DNA of 33,897 bases from Clostridia bacterium (GCA_017436285.1 JAFSDL010000063.1:1-33897); one strand, 5' to 3'. Shown: positions 9,115-18,560, counted from the first letter of the stretch. The notes: generated by a model from the sequence alone, not told the origin. Program-made: numbers and translations.

Positions 9115-9153
9115 AAAAAGACTTGTAGTTCAACATGAACTGCAAGTCTTTTT
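9115..9153. terminator. Bidirectional terminator between convergent genes
   Basis: 18-base stem (9115-9132 with 9136-9153), loop ACA, one wobble. It has A-runs on one side and T-runs on the other, so it serves both the acyltransferase operon and the radical SAM gene. Confidence 0.88.
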
Positions 9154-10540
9154 ATTTATGGTCTCTGTAATATTGTGTATGTGTTTTGGGGTGAGGGTTA
9201 TTCTCCCATATTTCAGTTGCAACCGGTTTCCACGCCTTACTGAAATCATCACATTTTGAGCAAAGCTCCTCAACAGTTTCCTGAGAAACGAAATCCGTGC
9301 TCTTTGCACCCGTATCTTTTATAATTCCCCTTAATATATCGGGATTTTCAAGCATAGGACAGGGCATCAGGTGATTATCATTAAAGGGCTGGCCCTTTCT
9401 GTATGCCATAAACAGCGGCTTCTGAAGTGCTTCGAGAAGAGTATCTGTTTTAATGTTGGAATCAGAGTAATGAACAAAAACACAAGGCTCCATATCACCC
9501 TTGGAGTTAATGTGGAAATAGTTTCTGCCACCTGCAATGCAACCGCCAACATATTCGCCATCGTCCTGAAAATCCATAACGAATAAGGGCTTGCCCGTGT
9601 GACTATTACGCATCTTCTTAAGCCAATAATACATATATTTTCGTTGTGATGGTGTGGGAATCAAAGCCACTTCCGCACCCTTACCAACGGGCATAAAGTT
9701 GAAATAGAAGGCGTATTTCACTCCCAAATCAACCATTTTATCAAGGAACGCATCGCTTGTTACATCATTTACATTTTTGCTTGTGTAACAAACAGAAATA
9801 CCGAAAAGAATTTTTTCTTTTCTCAGAAGCTTCATAGCCTCAACGGTTTTTTCATAAGCGCCCTGACCTCTTCGATCATCGTTACTGCATTCATCACCCT
9901 CAATTGAAAGAGCAAGGGTGATATTTCCGCATTTTTTAATATCATCGCAAAGCTTTTTATCAATAAGTGTTGCGTTTGTGTAAATAAGGAAGGTACATTC
10001 AGGATTTTCGGAAGCGAGAGTAATAACATCATTTTTTCTGATAAGAGGCTCTCCACCTGTTAACATATAAAAATGTGTACCCAGCTCTTTACCCTGATTT
10101 ACAATGCTTCTCATATCATCAAGAGAAAGCTGAAAGCTATGGCCATATTCTGCCGCCCAACACCCCTTGCATTTAAGGTTACAGGCACTTGTGGGATCAA
10201 AAAGAATAATGAAAGGAATATTGCAATTATATTTATCTCGCTTTGCACGGACTGTTTTAGTTCCGTAGTAGCCTGCGTGAATACCTAAGGAAATGAGCAT
10301 TGATTTTACTAAATCGCGGTCAACGTCATTAAGAATGTTTTTTGCTAACTGCATATAGACATTCTCTTTATCGCCTACCGCCTTGCGCATTTTTTCGTAG
10401 TTCTCTTTTGGGTACATTGTGAAATATTTTTCCGCAACCTTTAAAATCTTCAGAAGATTTTCTTCAGGCGCTTTATCAATATACCTGAGAATTCTTGACA
10501 ATGCTTTATCCGCCGCAAAGTTGACTAATTTATGCTCCAA
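9152..10540 (-). CDS. Radical SAM protein with SPASM-like C-terminus
   Basis: Predicted iron-sulfur enzyme that cleaves S-adenosylmethionine to a 5'-deoxyadenosyl radical. The cluster motif CNLKCKGC lies at C120, C124 and C127, followed by MLTGGEPLI (GGEP-type SAM contact) and LALSIEGDE. The C-terminal third has further cysteines arranged like an auxiliary cluster domain: GGCIAGGRNYFHINSKGDMEPC, MPCPM and ELCSKC. The N-terminal 90 residues are a helical domain I do not recognise. I start at the TTG at 10540, 8 bases from AGGAGG. The alternative TTG at 10546 is only 2 bases from it. The gene is monocistronic, convergent with the acyltransferase operon and divergent from the MFS gene. The substrate is unknown; no short peptide gene that would suggest RiPP maturation was seen beside it. 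Confidence 0.85.
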   Translation of the reverse strand: MEHKLVNFAADKALSRILRYIDKAPEENLLKILKVAEKYFTMYPKENYEKMRKAVGDKENVYMQLAKNILNDVDRDLVKSMLISLGIHAGYYGTKTVRAKRDKYNCNIPFIILFDPTSACNLKCKGCWAAEYGHSFQLSLDDMRSIVNQGKELGTHFYMLTGGEPLIRKNDVITLASENPECTFLIYTNATLIDKKLCDDIKKCGNITLALSIEGDECSNDDRRGQGAYEKTVEAMKLLRKEKILFGISVCYTSKNVNDVTSDAFLDKMVDLGVKYAFYFNFMPVGKGAEVALIPTPSQRKYMYYWLKKMRNSHTGKPLFVMDFQDDGEYVGGCIAGGRNYFHINSKGDMEPCVFVHYSDSNIKTDTLLEALQKPLFMAYRKGQPFNDNHLMPCPMLENPDILRGIIKDTGAKSTDFVSQETVEELCSKCDDFSKAWKPVATEIWENNPHPKTHTQYYRDHK

Positions 10541-10578
10541 TTGCAATTCCTCCTTTCACAAAATTTTATAACTGATTC

Positions 10579-10607
10579 ATCATATCACAGATTCTAAAAT
10601 TTGTAAA
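10579..10607 (-). promoter_or_regulatory. Promoter of the radical SAM gene
   Basis: Minus strand: TTTACA (10602-10607), 17-base spacer, TATGAT (10579-10584). The palindrome TTGTTAACAA at 10620-10629 lies just upstream, between the two divergent promoters, and might be an operator. Confidence 0.6.
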
Positions 10608-10674
10608 CCGTTCAAAAAATTGTTAACAAAAAAATTATTGGTTTTTTCTGCTATTTTATACACATTCAAATTCC

Positions 10675-10703
10675 TTGACACTTACTATATTTATACTTAT
10701 AAT
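10675..10703 (+). promoter_or_regulatory. Consensus sigma-A-type promoter of the MFS operon
   Basis: TTGACA (10675-10680), exactly 17 bases, TATAAT (10698-10703): a full match to the consensus. It implies strong basal transcription unless repressed. The ribosome site AGGAGT at 10721-10726 precedes the ATG. Confidence 0.85.
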
Positions 10704-10732
10704 AGAGGTATCAATTATTTAGGAGTGTTTTT

Positions 10733-12112
10733 ATGAGCAAAAACAAAGTTATAGCTGAAAACAAGCTCCCCGGCAGAACCTGGTTTAACATCTGCCTTTT
10801 CGGACTTGTTGGTCAGATTGCATGGAACCTTGAAAACATGTATTATAACACCTTCATGTATAATACAGTTTACGAAGGCGGCACAGTTACAGGTACTCTT
10901 TCTTCTATGACTGCAATCCGTCTTATGGTTGCGTTAAGCGCTGTTACTGCTGTTGTTACCACATTTATTATGGGTAACCTTTCTGATAAAATGAACAAAA
11001 GAAAAGTTTTCATTTCTGTTGGCTATCTTATCTGGGGTGTTATTACCGCTTCCTTCGGCTTCTTAACAAAAGAAAACATCGGTGGTCTTTTAGGTCTTAG
11101 CGACACTGCTCAGATTGTTACTGCAACCGCAATCTCAATTATTGCTATGGACTGCATTATGACCTTTGTTGGCTCAACAAGTAACGATTCCGCCTTTAAT
11201 GCTTGGATAACAGATGTTACTACAACAAAAAACCGTGCAACTGCAGAAAGCGTTCTTTCAATTCTTCCCATTGTTGCAACAGTTGTGGTTGTTGTTTTGG
11301 GTGGTATGATTGAATCCCTTGGTGGTTATTCCAACTTCTTCTTTATTCTCGGCGGCTTTGTTATCTTTTGTGGTATCATTGGTCTTTTCACTCTTAAGGA
11401 CTCAAGAAATGGTGAAAGAAATCCCAATGCAAACTATTGGAAGGATCTTGTTTATGGCTTCAGACCTTCTGTAATCAAAGAAAACAGCAAGCTTTATATT
11501 TCACTTTTAGCAGTTGGTGTTTACTCCATCGCTGTTCAGATTTTCTTCCCCTATCTTCTTATTTATCTCGGCAAGCTCGGTCTTAAGGTTGAGGATCTCG
11601 GACAGTATCTTACAACACCCGTTCTTATTGCAGCACCCTTTGTACTTATCGGTGCAGGTGCCCTTATTGTTGGTGCCGGTAAATTAATTGACAAAATCGG
11701 CAAAAAGAACTTTGTTATTGTTGCAAGCGTGCTTTTCATTATTGGTCTTATTATGGCAGGCTTTGCAGATACACTTGGTGCTTTCGGTATTGCAGCAATT
11801 CCGCTTCTTACAGGCTATGCTCTCCTTGGTATTATGCTTAATTCAACCGTTCGCGACTATACTCCCGAAGATAAGGTCGGACTTTTCCAGGGTATCAGAA
11901 TGATTTTCTTCGTTCTTATTCCTATGGTTGTTGGACCAGCTATCGGTGATGCGGTTTGTAAAGCAGCAGCAAGTGGCGTTTATTTTGAAAACGGCATGGA
12001 AAAATACGAGCCCTGTGCAGAAATGTTCCTCGCAGCAGGTGTTGTTGCAGTTCTTATGCTTATCCCTCTTGTTATTCTTCGTAAAAAAGGAATTGACAAA
12101 AAAGAGGATTGA
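10733..12112 (+). CDS. MFS transporter, probable sugar or glycoside uptake
   Basis: A 459-residue membrane protein with about 12 hydrophobic helices, belonging to the major facilitator superfamily. The intracellular loop after the second or third helix carries MGNLSDKMNKRKVF, the superfamily G-x-x-x-D-x-x-x-K/R-K motif. A second half with VGAGKLIDKIGKKNFVIVA repeats the pattern. The polar N-terminus (ENKLPGRTWFNICLFGLVGQIAWNLENMYYN) resembles sugar transporters of the GPH or SLC45-like type; this subfamily placement is an impression, not a proof. It is translated just ahead of a DUF4091/GH123-like hydrolase, so the likely job is import of an oligosaccharide or glycoside hydrolysed by the next gene product. 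Confidence 0.85.
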   Translation: MSKNKVIAENKLPGRTWFNICLFGLVGQIAWNLENMYYNTFMYNTVYEGGTVTGTLSSMTAIRLMVALSAVTAVVTTFIMGNLSDKMNKRKVFISVGYLIWGVITASFGFLTKENIGGLLGLSDTAQIVTATAISIIAMDCIMTFVGSTSNDSAFNAWITDVTTTKNRATAESVLSILPIVATVVVVVLGGMIESLGGYSNFFFILGGFVIFCGIIGLFTLKDSRNGERNPNANYWKDLVYGFRPSVIKENSKLYISLLAVGVYSIAVQIFFPYLLIYLGKLGLKVEDLGQYLTTPVLIAAPFVLIGAGALIVGAGKLIDKIGKKNFVIVASVLFIIGLIMAGFADTLGAFGIAAIPLLTGYALLGIMLNSTVRDYTPEDKVGLFQGIRMIFFVLIPMVVGPAIGDAVCKAAASGVYFENGMEKYEPCAEMFLAAGVVAVLMLIPLVILRKKGIDKKED

Positions 12113-12114
12113 TT

Positions 12115-13737
12115 ATGAAAACGATATTACTTTCATCTCTTGCTAAGGTTTTTAAGGATACAGAACCGAATTTCAACGAGTTCACCTCTTTTTCCTGCCT
12201 GAAAAACGAGAAATTTTCATTTCAGTTGGCTCTTTTAGCTGAAAATGCAGAAGAAACGTCCGTTACTTTTGAAATTGATTCTGATATTAAGAACAATATA
12301 TCTGCTTATATCGTTAAGAACATTCCCTTCAGAAGAAACAAAAAGCATAACTACGACTCTTTTCATTATGACCTTAACCGAAAGGAATTCCCCGATTTGC
12401 TTGAGCCAACAGAAAATTCAGTTGAGCTTAAAGCAAATGAATGGACTTCAATCTGGTTTGAGTTCAAGGGCGATTCCTCTGTTACAGGGGAGCAGCTTAT
12501 AAGAATAACCGTTAATTCAGACGGCAAAGCAATTGAAAAGGCATTTACTCTCAATATTATCGACAGAGTCTTGCCCAAGCAGGAGCTTCTTTATACCAAT
12601 TGGTTCCATAATGACTGCCTTTGTACCTATTATAAGGCTGAGGTTTTTTCAGAGAAATATTGGAAAATTGTCGAAAACTATATAAGAAATGCTGCAGAAC
12701 ACGGCGTTAATATGCTTCTGACTCCTGTTTTCACGCCTCCCCTTGATACTGAGGTGGGCGGTGAACGACCCACAGTTCAGTTGGTTAAGGTTATAAAGGA
12801 AAACAACGAATATTCCTTTGATTTCACCAATTTCAGAAGATATGTGAAGCTTTGCCTTGATTGCGGTATTGAAGCCTTTGAAATTTCCCATTTCTTTACC
12901 CAATGGGGCGCAAAGCACGCTCCTAAAATTATGGCTACGGTAAATGGCAGAGAAAAGCGGATTTTCGGTTGGGAAACAAAAGCCAGCGGTAAGCCCTACA
13001 GAGCCTTCCTTGAAGCCTTCGCATCCGCTTTCAAAAAAGAGGTTGAGGAATTGGGAATCAAGGACAGATGTTGGTTGCATGTTTCCGATGAACCAAGCGA
13101 ATCACAGATAAAGGAATATAAAAAAGCGGCTGATATAATTCACGAGCTTTTTGCAGACTTTAATATGCTTGATGCCCTTTCCGACATAAAGTATTATAAA
13201 AACGGACTTATAAAGACTCCCGTTTGCGGTGAAGGTGAAGCAGATGTATTCAGAGCAGAGGTTAAGGATTTCTGGACCTATTACTGCTGTACTCAGATTA
13301 ATCACTTCTTGCCCAACAGAATGTTTGCTCAGCCATCTCTGAGGAACCGTGTTTTAGGCGTACTCCTTTATAAATATGATGCCAGAGGCTTTTTACAATG
13401 GGGTCATAATTTCTGGTACTCACAATACTCCATAAAGCCCATAAATCCATTTAAGGTTACTGATGCCGGGGGGAGCTTCCCTGCAGGTGACTCCTATATG
13501 GTTTATCCGGGTAAAGACGGCAAGCCCCTCAACTCTCTTCGTCACCTTGTTTTCTTTGATGCCTTTCAGGATTTAAGAGCCCTAAGGCTTTTAGAGAGCC
13601 TTACATCAAGGAAATATGTTTTAAGCCTTATTGAGCAAGGGCTTGATATTCCCCTCTCTTTCCGGACATACCCCCATGAACAAGAATGGTTACTTAATTT
13701 AAGAAAAAAAGTAAACAAAGAAATAGAAAAAATATAA
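12115..13737 (+). CDS. DUF4091 protein, GH123-like glycoside hydrolase
   Basis: A 540-residue protein without signal peptide, so probably cytoplasmic. An N-terminal beta-sandwich (about 1-150, ending FTLNIIDRVLPK) precedes a TIM-barrel-like region starting near LLYTNWFHNDCLCTYY. The acidic pair D325-E326 in HVSDEPSES matches the Asp-Glu pair used by GH123 N-acetylgalactosaminidases in substrate-assisted catalysis. The closing region has GFLQWGHNFW, FPAGDSYMVYPG and the ALRLLE helix typical of DUF4091. I start at the ATG at 12115, with AGAGGA about 8 bases before it; an in-frame TTG at 12109 would overlap the MFS stop. It forms a two-gene operon with the MFS transporter. GalNAc specificity is an inference from the family. 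Confidence 0.82.
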   Translation: MKTILLSSLAKVFKDTEPNFNEFTSFSCLKNEKFSFQLALLAENAEETSVTFEIDSDIKNNISAYIVKNIPFRRNKKHNYDSFHYDLNRKEFPDLLEPTENSVELKANEWTSIWFEFKGDSSVTGEQLIRITVNSDGKAIEKAFTLNIIDRVLPKQELLYTNWFHNDCLCTYYKAEVFSEKYWKIVENYIRNAAEHGVNMLLTPVFTPPLDTEVGGERPTVQLVKVIKENNEYSFDFTNFRRYVKLCLDCGIEAFEISHFFTQWGAKHAPKIMATVNGREKRIFGWETKASGKPYRAFLEAFASAFKKEVEELGIKDRCWLHVSDEPSESQIKEYKKAADIIHELFADFNMLDALSDIKYYKNGLIKTPVCGEGEADVFRAEVKDFWTYYCCTQINHFLPNRMFAQPSLRNRVLGVLLYKYDARGFLQWGHNFWYSQYSIKPINPFKVTDAGGSFPAGDSYMVYPGKDGKPLNSLRHLVFFDAFQDLRALRLLESLTSRKYVLSLIEQGLDIPLSFRTYPHEQEWLLNLRKKVNKEIEKI

Positions 13738-13741
13738 AAAT

Positions 13742-13777
13742 AATCGTCTGAGCATTAAAGTTCAGACGATTGTTTTT
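13742..13777. terminator. Bidirectional terminator between convergent genes
   Basis: Stem AATCGTCTGA (13742-13751) with TCAGACGATT (13762-13771), ten-base loop, then GTTTTTATAA. On the minus strand it is followed by ATTTTTATATTTTT, so it works for both sides. Confidence 0.88.
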
Positions 13778-13785
13778 ATAATTAA

Positions 13786-16700
13786 CTAAAATACCAACAT
13801 ACCCATAGCAAACCACATGCCTATATCAAGCATAGATGCACCACAATAATGTGCGCCGTCATTTTCACCATTTTCATTATTATTCTCCAATTTGGAAAGG
13901 CAGGTTGATGTGTCAACCCATATTGAATTTGTTAGCTGTGTGGTTGAACCGCTTGTGTTCTGATATAGTCCTGCTGTTGTTTGATTTATTACATTTCCTG
14001 TAGTGTTTTTAGGAACAAACCAATGAGATGCATTGTTTGCTTTTGCTATGTTGACAGTATCGGAATAAGTCCATGTATTAATGCCTTCCTTGTATGCCGC
14101 TATAGCTCCATCAATAAATGGGATTTTACTGTCGTTATCCCAACTGCCCAACTCGTTACGGACTCTGTTTACAAGAATATTCTGTAACTCACCATACTGA
14201 TTTGCCCATTGCTCAACACAAGCATCGCTTTCACCCTGCATCCACATAAACGCACGTATGTTAACATTACCAACACCATATATACTCGTAAGCTCAGCAA
14301 GGTCCGCAGCAGCCAGATTAATCATTCCGTCTGCAAGATAAACCCCAAGGTCATTTTTTATGTTCTCAGAATTATTTGCATTCAGATATGAGCCTGTTGT
14401 GTCATACAACCAGTGGCCACCAAGATAGGTTCCTGCTGCAGTGGTTTTAATAATATACCAGATTTCATCCTTAGTTGCTTCGTTTGTTGCGAGATGATAT
14501 GCAATTCCTGCCTCAGGACCAAACCACGCATCTGCCTGACCGCCTATACCTAAACGATATGTTTCAAAAGTACTGTTAGAGTAATGAACTCTCCAATTAT
14601 TCGTACCGTCGTCGCTGTTAATATTAGTGTATTTAATTTTTATATTAGAAAAATCTGTATTGCCAATTGCATTACGAACCTCCTGAGTTAAAGGACTTGC
14701 CCCATAAGCATTGGACTGCCCGGCAAGAATAATAACATTTACCTTTGTATTTCTCTTCTCAAAAAACTCTTCCATACTCTTAAAAACAGATTCAGGAGTA
14801 TTTTCGTTTTGCTCACTTAAAATATTCTTATCATTAATATCAAGAATACCATCAGAATTTAAATCGCAAGCATATTTTTGCCTTGTATTTAAAGTATCCT
14901 GATTTACAAGACCTTTTTTAATTGCGGCTATATCCTCTTTAGTAAATGGTACACCGTCGCAATCATAGTCTCCTTTTAAATAAACATCTACTTCATCAAG
15001 TAACCCGTTTACGATTAAATACATAAAAGCACTGTCGATAGCATTAAGACAACCATCACCATCAATATCCGACTTAAGCATATCCTTATACACGAGTTCT
15101 TCTCCGGAAAGCGCGCTGTTTACAAGGTGTTGATAGTCATTTTGGTCTACATCTTCATCTTCATCAACATCGCCAATACCCGCTAAAACATAAGTATCCT
15201 GTAATTTAACATCATTTACCTTATAAATGCCTGTCTTATCAAACACAGGGCCGTAACCTGATACATTGGTCTTTTGTCCCCAAAGCTGTTCTGTATTAGC
15301 ACTCTGCAACAAATATGCCACTTCACCATTTGCAAATTCTTCGATGGTTTTTGCTGAACCGATATTACTTTCTACAGTGCCAGAACCATCTGTTGCGCAA
15401 TTTGAAAGATAATAACAATTTGAAATGTTCGAAGAATTGGTTTTATCGCCTGCAATTCCGCCTGCATAACCGGTTGCATTTACAACACCTGTATTGTAGC
15501 AATTCTCAACTACACCATTGTTATATCCAGTTATACCACCCGCATATGAACTGCCTTGTAAAATCACATAGAACGAGTAGCTATTTGATATTTTACCGTC
15601 ATTACAGCCACTGATACTGCCTATATATTGGCTTCCTTTAAAATATGAATTGTCAATGCCAACCTCTATAATTTCTGCGTTTGAAGCTGTATAACCAAAC
15701 AAGCCACCATAGGAAATAGTTGAGTCATTCATATACAATCCATTGACTGTATAGCCCTGACCATCAAAGCTACCATTATATTTGTATGTTGCGTTTCCTA
15801 TGGGCGTCCATGTTCTGAAGGCTGATGTATTGCCTGCTAAAATGCCATAACCTGTAAGAACACCTTCGTTATCGGTGATATCACAAACAAGAACTGCATC
15901 TGCATCGACATTACCCTTGTTTACAAAATTACTGAACCAATGAAGCTCACCGGCATTAGAAATCTCATAAATGCCCTCTTCGTTCACTTCAGGGGCGATG
16001 CATTTGCCACACATATCACAGAAGCCGTTTGTACTTGTTGCATTACAGATATCCACATCTGTCTGTGCAACCTTTCTGAAATTCTCACGAATAGTATCTA
16101 CATTACCCGTTGTCATATAATAACAATATGAAATAGGCTTATAGCTTTGGAAATAAAGTGTATCAACAGCGGCAATATATGAGGTTGAACTATGGTTGGC
16201 TGCCGGCTGACCGGGAATAAGATTTTCATCGCTTGCCACTTCATCGCTGTCTTGTAAGGATTTTAATGTACCCCTTTGAAAAACACCTGTAAACATTTTC
16301 GTCTGCCCGGGACAGTAAAGACCTATACCAAAGCTGTCTGCATCATCACCTATATACGCTGCCCAGTTTTCGTTGCAGACGAAGGTCTGATCTGCACCTG
16401 CTTCCTCACCCCAGAAAACAAGGTCGGATTCTGTAACCATTTTATTACTGTCTGTCCAAGCCTCTCCACCTGAATAATAAACAAAATTATTAAGAGGCTC
16501 AACACAATAGAATGCAGGGAGCTCCTGTGTAGTTGTAACTGAAGGGTAACCCGAAAAATCCACAAATCTGCAGGTAGCCCTTATCATACCACCCTCAAGA
16601 GTATACCATGCTTCCATATATGAGGGGGTTATATTTTGCTTTTCCTTTGCCCAGTCAAGAGGACGGCATTTTACATAAATTTCGTTTTCTGTTACCTTAA

Positions 16701-18450
16701 GGTCAACGATTTTACTTGCCTCGTTATAAAGGTTACCACCCTGAACGGGGTTATAGTTCCAAACAGCATCACCATACATTCCCGGCTCATAAGGATAAGA
16801 GCCTGTGCCGTAATATGACTGCTGAACAAGACGTCCGGTGTCATGAGCATTAATTAAGTTAACATTACCTTTTGTGTCATATTTGTTTTTTGTAGTCCCG
16901 CCAATATTAACAGAGCCTATGTTAATACCGCCTGAGGTGAACGTACCCGTGTAATCTGAGCTAAAGCCCACCTGTATGGGTAACGATGTGTCTTGGTTGC
17001 TTTTTGCAGCAACAACATCATTGCTCAGGTCCTCCATATAGGTAAGTGCACCACCCCAATCCAAATCAATACCGATTTTGTAATAGGAGTCATTAAGATA
17101 CACCATACCATAGTCCTTATTTATATCACTCGCTTTATTAAAATCAACAGCAAATAGCGTAAAGTCCGCAAACTCTTTGTTAAGCGACTCAAAGGTGATA
17201 TTTGCAGCTTCAGTTTGGGTTGCACCCTCAAGGAACCCATCAATATATCCTGAAAATGTGCCATTTTGTGCAGGCTCTAAAAAGAATTCTTCAACTGTTC
17301 CGTTAAAATCCAGTTCACCCTTTATATAAGCATCAGAGGAATATGTTATTACATATTGGTTAAACGCATTGCCATTGTAATTGAGAGTGTATGTATTATT
17401 TGCTTTGGTAACGGAATATTCGGATTTGTTAAGTAAAATGCTTGTCCCCTCAGAGCTTTTAACATTCACCTGAAACTCTGCCGTCTGACCACCATAGGTA
17501 ATTGTAACATTCTGTGTTCCTGACTTTGTAAAAACACTCGGAGAACAGGTGAAGCCCTCATCAATATTTTCCTTGGTACCATCAGGATAAGTTACCCCGA
17601 TAACCAAGCCCATTGTATTAACCTTTTCACCTAAATAATAATTATCCTTAACAGGCTCAGTAACAATTTTCAAGCTCTTCACAATAGGCTCCCATTTGGA
17701 ATAAAGACTTGTGCTTGCGGGAGCCATAGTAGTATCTGAAGCGATTTTTTCACCCTTGCCGTCCGGCTCGGTAAACCAACCTGCAAAAACCTTTCCATCT
17801 CTCTCGGGAGAAAGGAGATTTCCGTATTTTGCGCCTGCGGTATATGTAAATGTTTTTCTGCTGTATGAATAGTTCTTTGCATATTCATAAGTTTCTTTTG
17901 AACAGATTCTAATATCAGAAACTGTCATATTAGTGTTAGGGGAGTTATTATCAAATCGAACCTGGATATATCCTATATTTTCACCCGTTGTAAACGTCCA
18001 TTCGTTAAGTGCATTCGGAGTTGCAAATTTATTCTCTAAAGATACATAATTACCCTGAGTATCGAAATAGAAAACAAAGGCTTCTACACTGGTTGTTGTG
18101 CCGTTTGCAACATAGGATAAAACATATTCTGTACTATCTTCAACAGGCATTGAATAAAATGCACCAATTGAGCTGGTTGAAAACGTTGTGTAAACCTCAT
18201 TGCTTGTTGTGTTATTAGTAAGCACAAAGCTACCGTTTTCAATATTTGTTGTCAATGTGCTGGTTGTAGAACCATCGCCCGCAAGTGCCTTTAAATTGGC
18301 GTGATTTGCCCATTGCTCAAAAATGAATAAATTATCAAAGGTAAGCTCATAAACTCCTGTTGCAGCATGTGCTATAGGAGTAAAAAAACTCGCTACAAGT
18401 AAAACGATGCAAACACTTAGTATTACACTTTTCTTTAAATATTTCCTCAT
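13786..18450 (-). CDS. Secreted multidomain SGNH/SASA-type carbohydrate esterase with dockerin-like modules
   Basis: A 1554-residue exported protein. Residues 1-29 are a signal peptide ending AHA. About 30-200 look like a carbohydrate-binding beta-sandwich. About 200-255 are an InlB/Listeria-Bacteroides repeat (AGWFTEPDGKGEKIA). About 258-333 are a bacterial Ig-like domain (YPDGTKENIDEGFT). About 340-815 are an unassigned, possibly mutarotase-like beta region with DLDWGGALTYMEDLSND and INAHDTGRLVQQSYYG. A CDMCGKC knot near 815-822 precedes GLUG repeats (about 885-1015). Two dockerin-like pairs of calcium loops follow (DVDEDEDVDQND and DIDGDGCLNAID; DYDCDGVPFTKED and DLNSDGILDIND, about 1092-1217). 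The C-terminal 1237-1554 is an esterase domain with GQSN (S1246), WMQGESD (E1407) and DGAHY (H1534), as in SASA/CE6-type acetyl esterases. No sortase motif was seen. Its own promoter and terminator flank it. Confidence 0.85.
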   Translation of the reverse strand: MRKYLKKSVILSVCIVLLVASFFTPIAHAATGVYELTFDNLFIFEQWANHANLKALAGDGSTTSTLTTNIENGSFVLTNNTTSNEVYTTFSTSSIGAFYSMPVEDSTEYVLSYVANGTTTSVEAFVFYFDTQGNYVSLENKFATPNALNEWTFTTGENIGYIQVRFDNNSPNTNMTVSDIRICSKETYEYAKNYSYSRKTFTYTAGAKYGNLLSPERDGKVFAGWFTEPDGKGEKIASDTTMAPASTSLYSKWEPIVKSLKIVTEPVKDNYYLGEKVNTMGLVIGVTYPDGTKENIDEGFTCSPSVFTKSGTQNVTITYGGQTAEFQVNVKSSEGTSILLNKSEYSVTKANNTYTLNYNGNAFNQYVITYSSDAYIKGELDFNGTVEEFFLEPAQNGTFSGYIDGFLEGATQTEAANITFESLNKEFADFTLFAVDFNKASDINKDYGMVYLNDSYYKIGIDLDWGGALTYMEDLSNDVVAAKSNQDTSLPIQVGFSSDYTGTFTSGGINIGSVNIGGTTKNKYDTKGNVNLINAHDTGRLVQQSYYGTGSYPYEPGMYGDAVWNYNPVQGGNLYNEASKIVDLKVTENEIYVKCRPLDWAKEKQNITPSYMEAWYTLEGGMIRATCRFVDFSGYPSVTTTQELPAFYCVEPLNNFVYYSGGEAWTDSNKMVTESDLVFWGEEAGADQTFVCNENWAAYIGDDADSFGIGLYCPGQTKMFTGVFQRGTLKSLQDSDEVASDENLIPGQPAANHSSTSYIAAVDTLYFQSYKPISYCYYMTTGNVDTIRENFRKVAQTDVDICNATSTNGFCDMCGKCIAPEVNEEGIYEISNAGELHWFSNFVNKGNVDADAVLVCDITDNEGVLTGYGILAGNTSAFRTWTPIGNATYKYNGSFDGQGYTVNGLYMNDSTISYGGLFGYTASNAEIIEVGIDNSYFKGSQYIGSISGCNDGKISNSYSFYVILQGSSYAGGITGYNNGVVENCYNTGVVNATGYAGGIAGDKTNSSNISNCYYLSNCATDGSGTVESNIGSAKTIEEFANGEVAYLLQSANTEQLWGQKTNVSGYGPVFDKTGIYKVNDVKLQDTYVLAGIGDVDEDEDVDQNDYQHLVNSALSGEELVYKDMLKSDIDGDGCLNAIDSAFMYLIVNGLLDEVDVYLKGDYDCDGVPFTKEDIAAIKKGLVNQDTLNTRQKYACDLNSDGILDINDKNILSEQNENTPESVFKSMEEFFEKRNTKVNVIILAGQSNAYGASPLTQEVRNAIGNTDFSNIKIKYTNINSDDGTNNWRVHYSNSTFETYRLGIGGQADAWFGPEAGIAYHLATNEATKDEIWYIIKTTAAGTYLGGHWLYDTTGSYLNANNSENIKNDLGVYLADGMINLAAADLAELTSIYGVGNVNIRAFMWMQGESDACVEQWANQYGELQNILVNRVRNELGSWDNDSKIPFIDGAIAAYKEGINTWTYSDTVNIAKANNASHWFVPKNTTGNVINQTTAGLYQNTSGSTTQLTNSIWVDTSTCLSKLENNNENGENDGAHYCGASMLDIGMWFAMGMLVF

Positions 18451-18493
18451 ATTAAATTATTCTCCCAAAAAACAATCATAGACATTTGAAAGA

Positions 18494-18522
18494 ATTATAC
18501 CACACATAGTTGTTTTGCACAA
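18494..18522 (-). promoter_or_regulatory. Promoter of the secreted esterase gene
   Basis: Minus strand: TTGTGC (18517-18522), 17-base spacer, TATAAT (18494-18499) with TG one base upstream (extended -10). A GGGAGA ribosome site lies about 11 bases before the ATG. Confidence 0.6.
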
Positions 18523-18560
18523 TATGTCTTCAACAAAAAGCGTGCTGTTCTTTTTAAACT

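Noticed and set aside
9152-10540. RiPP maturase with a precursor peptide
   Set aside because: The SPASM-like cysteines invite this, but no short peptide ORF with a ribosome site was found beside it in the 186-base upstream or the 125-base downstream spacer.
14967-15175. EF-hand calcium sensor gene
   Set aside because: The calcium loops are inside the large secreted protein in the same frame and fit dockerin-type repeats.
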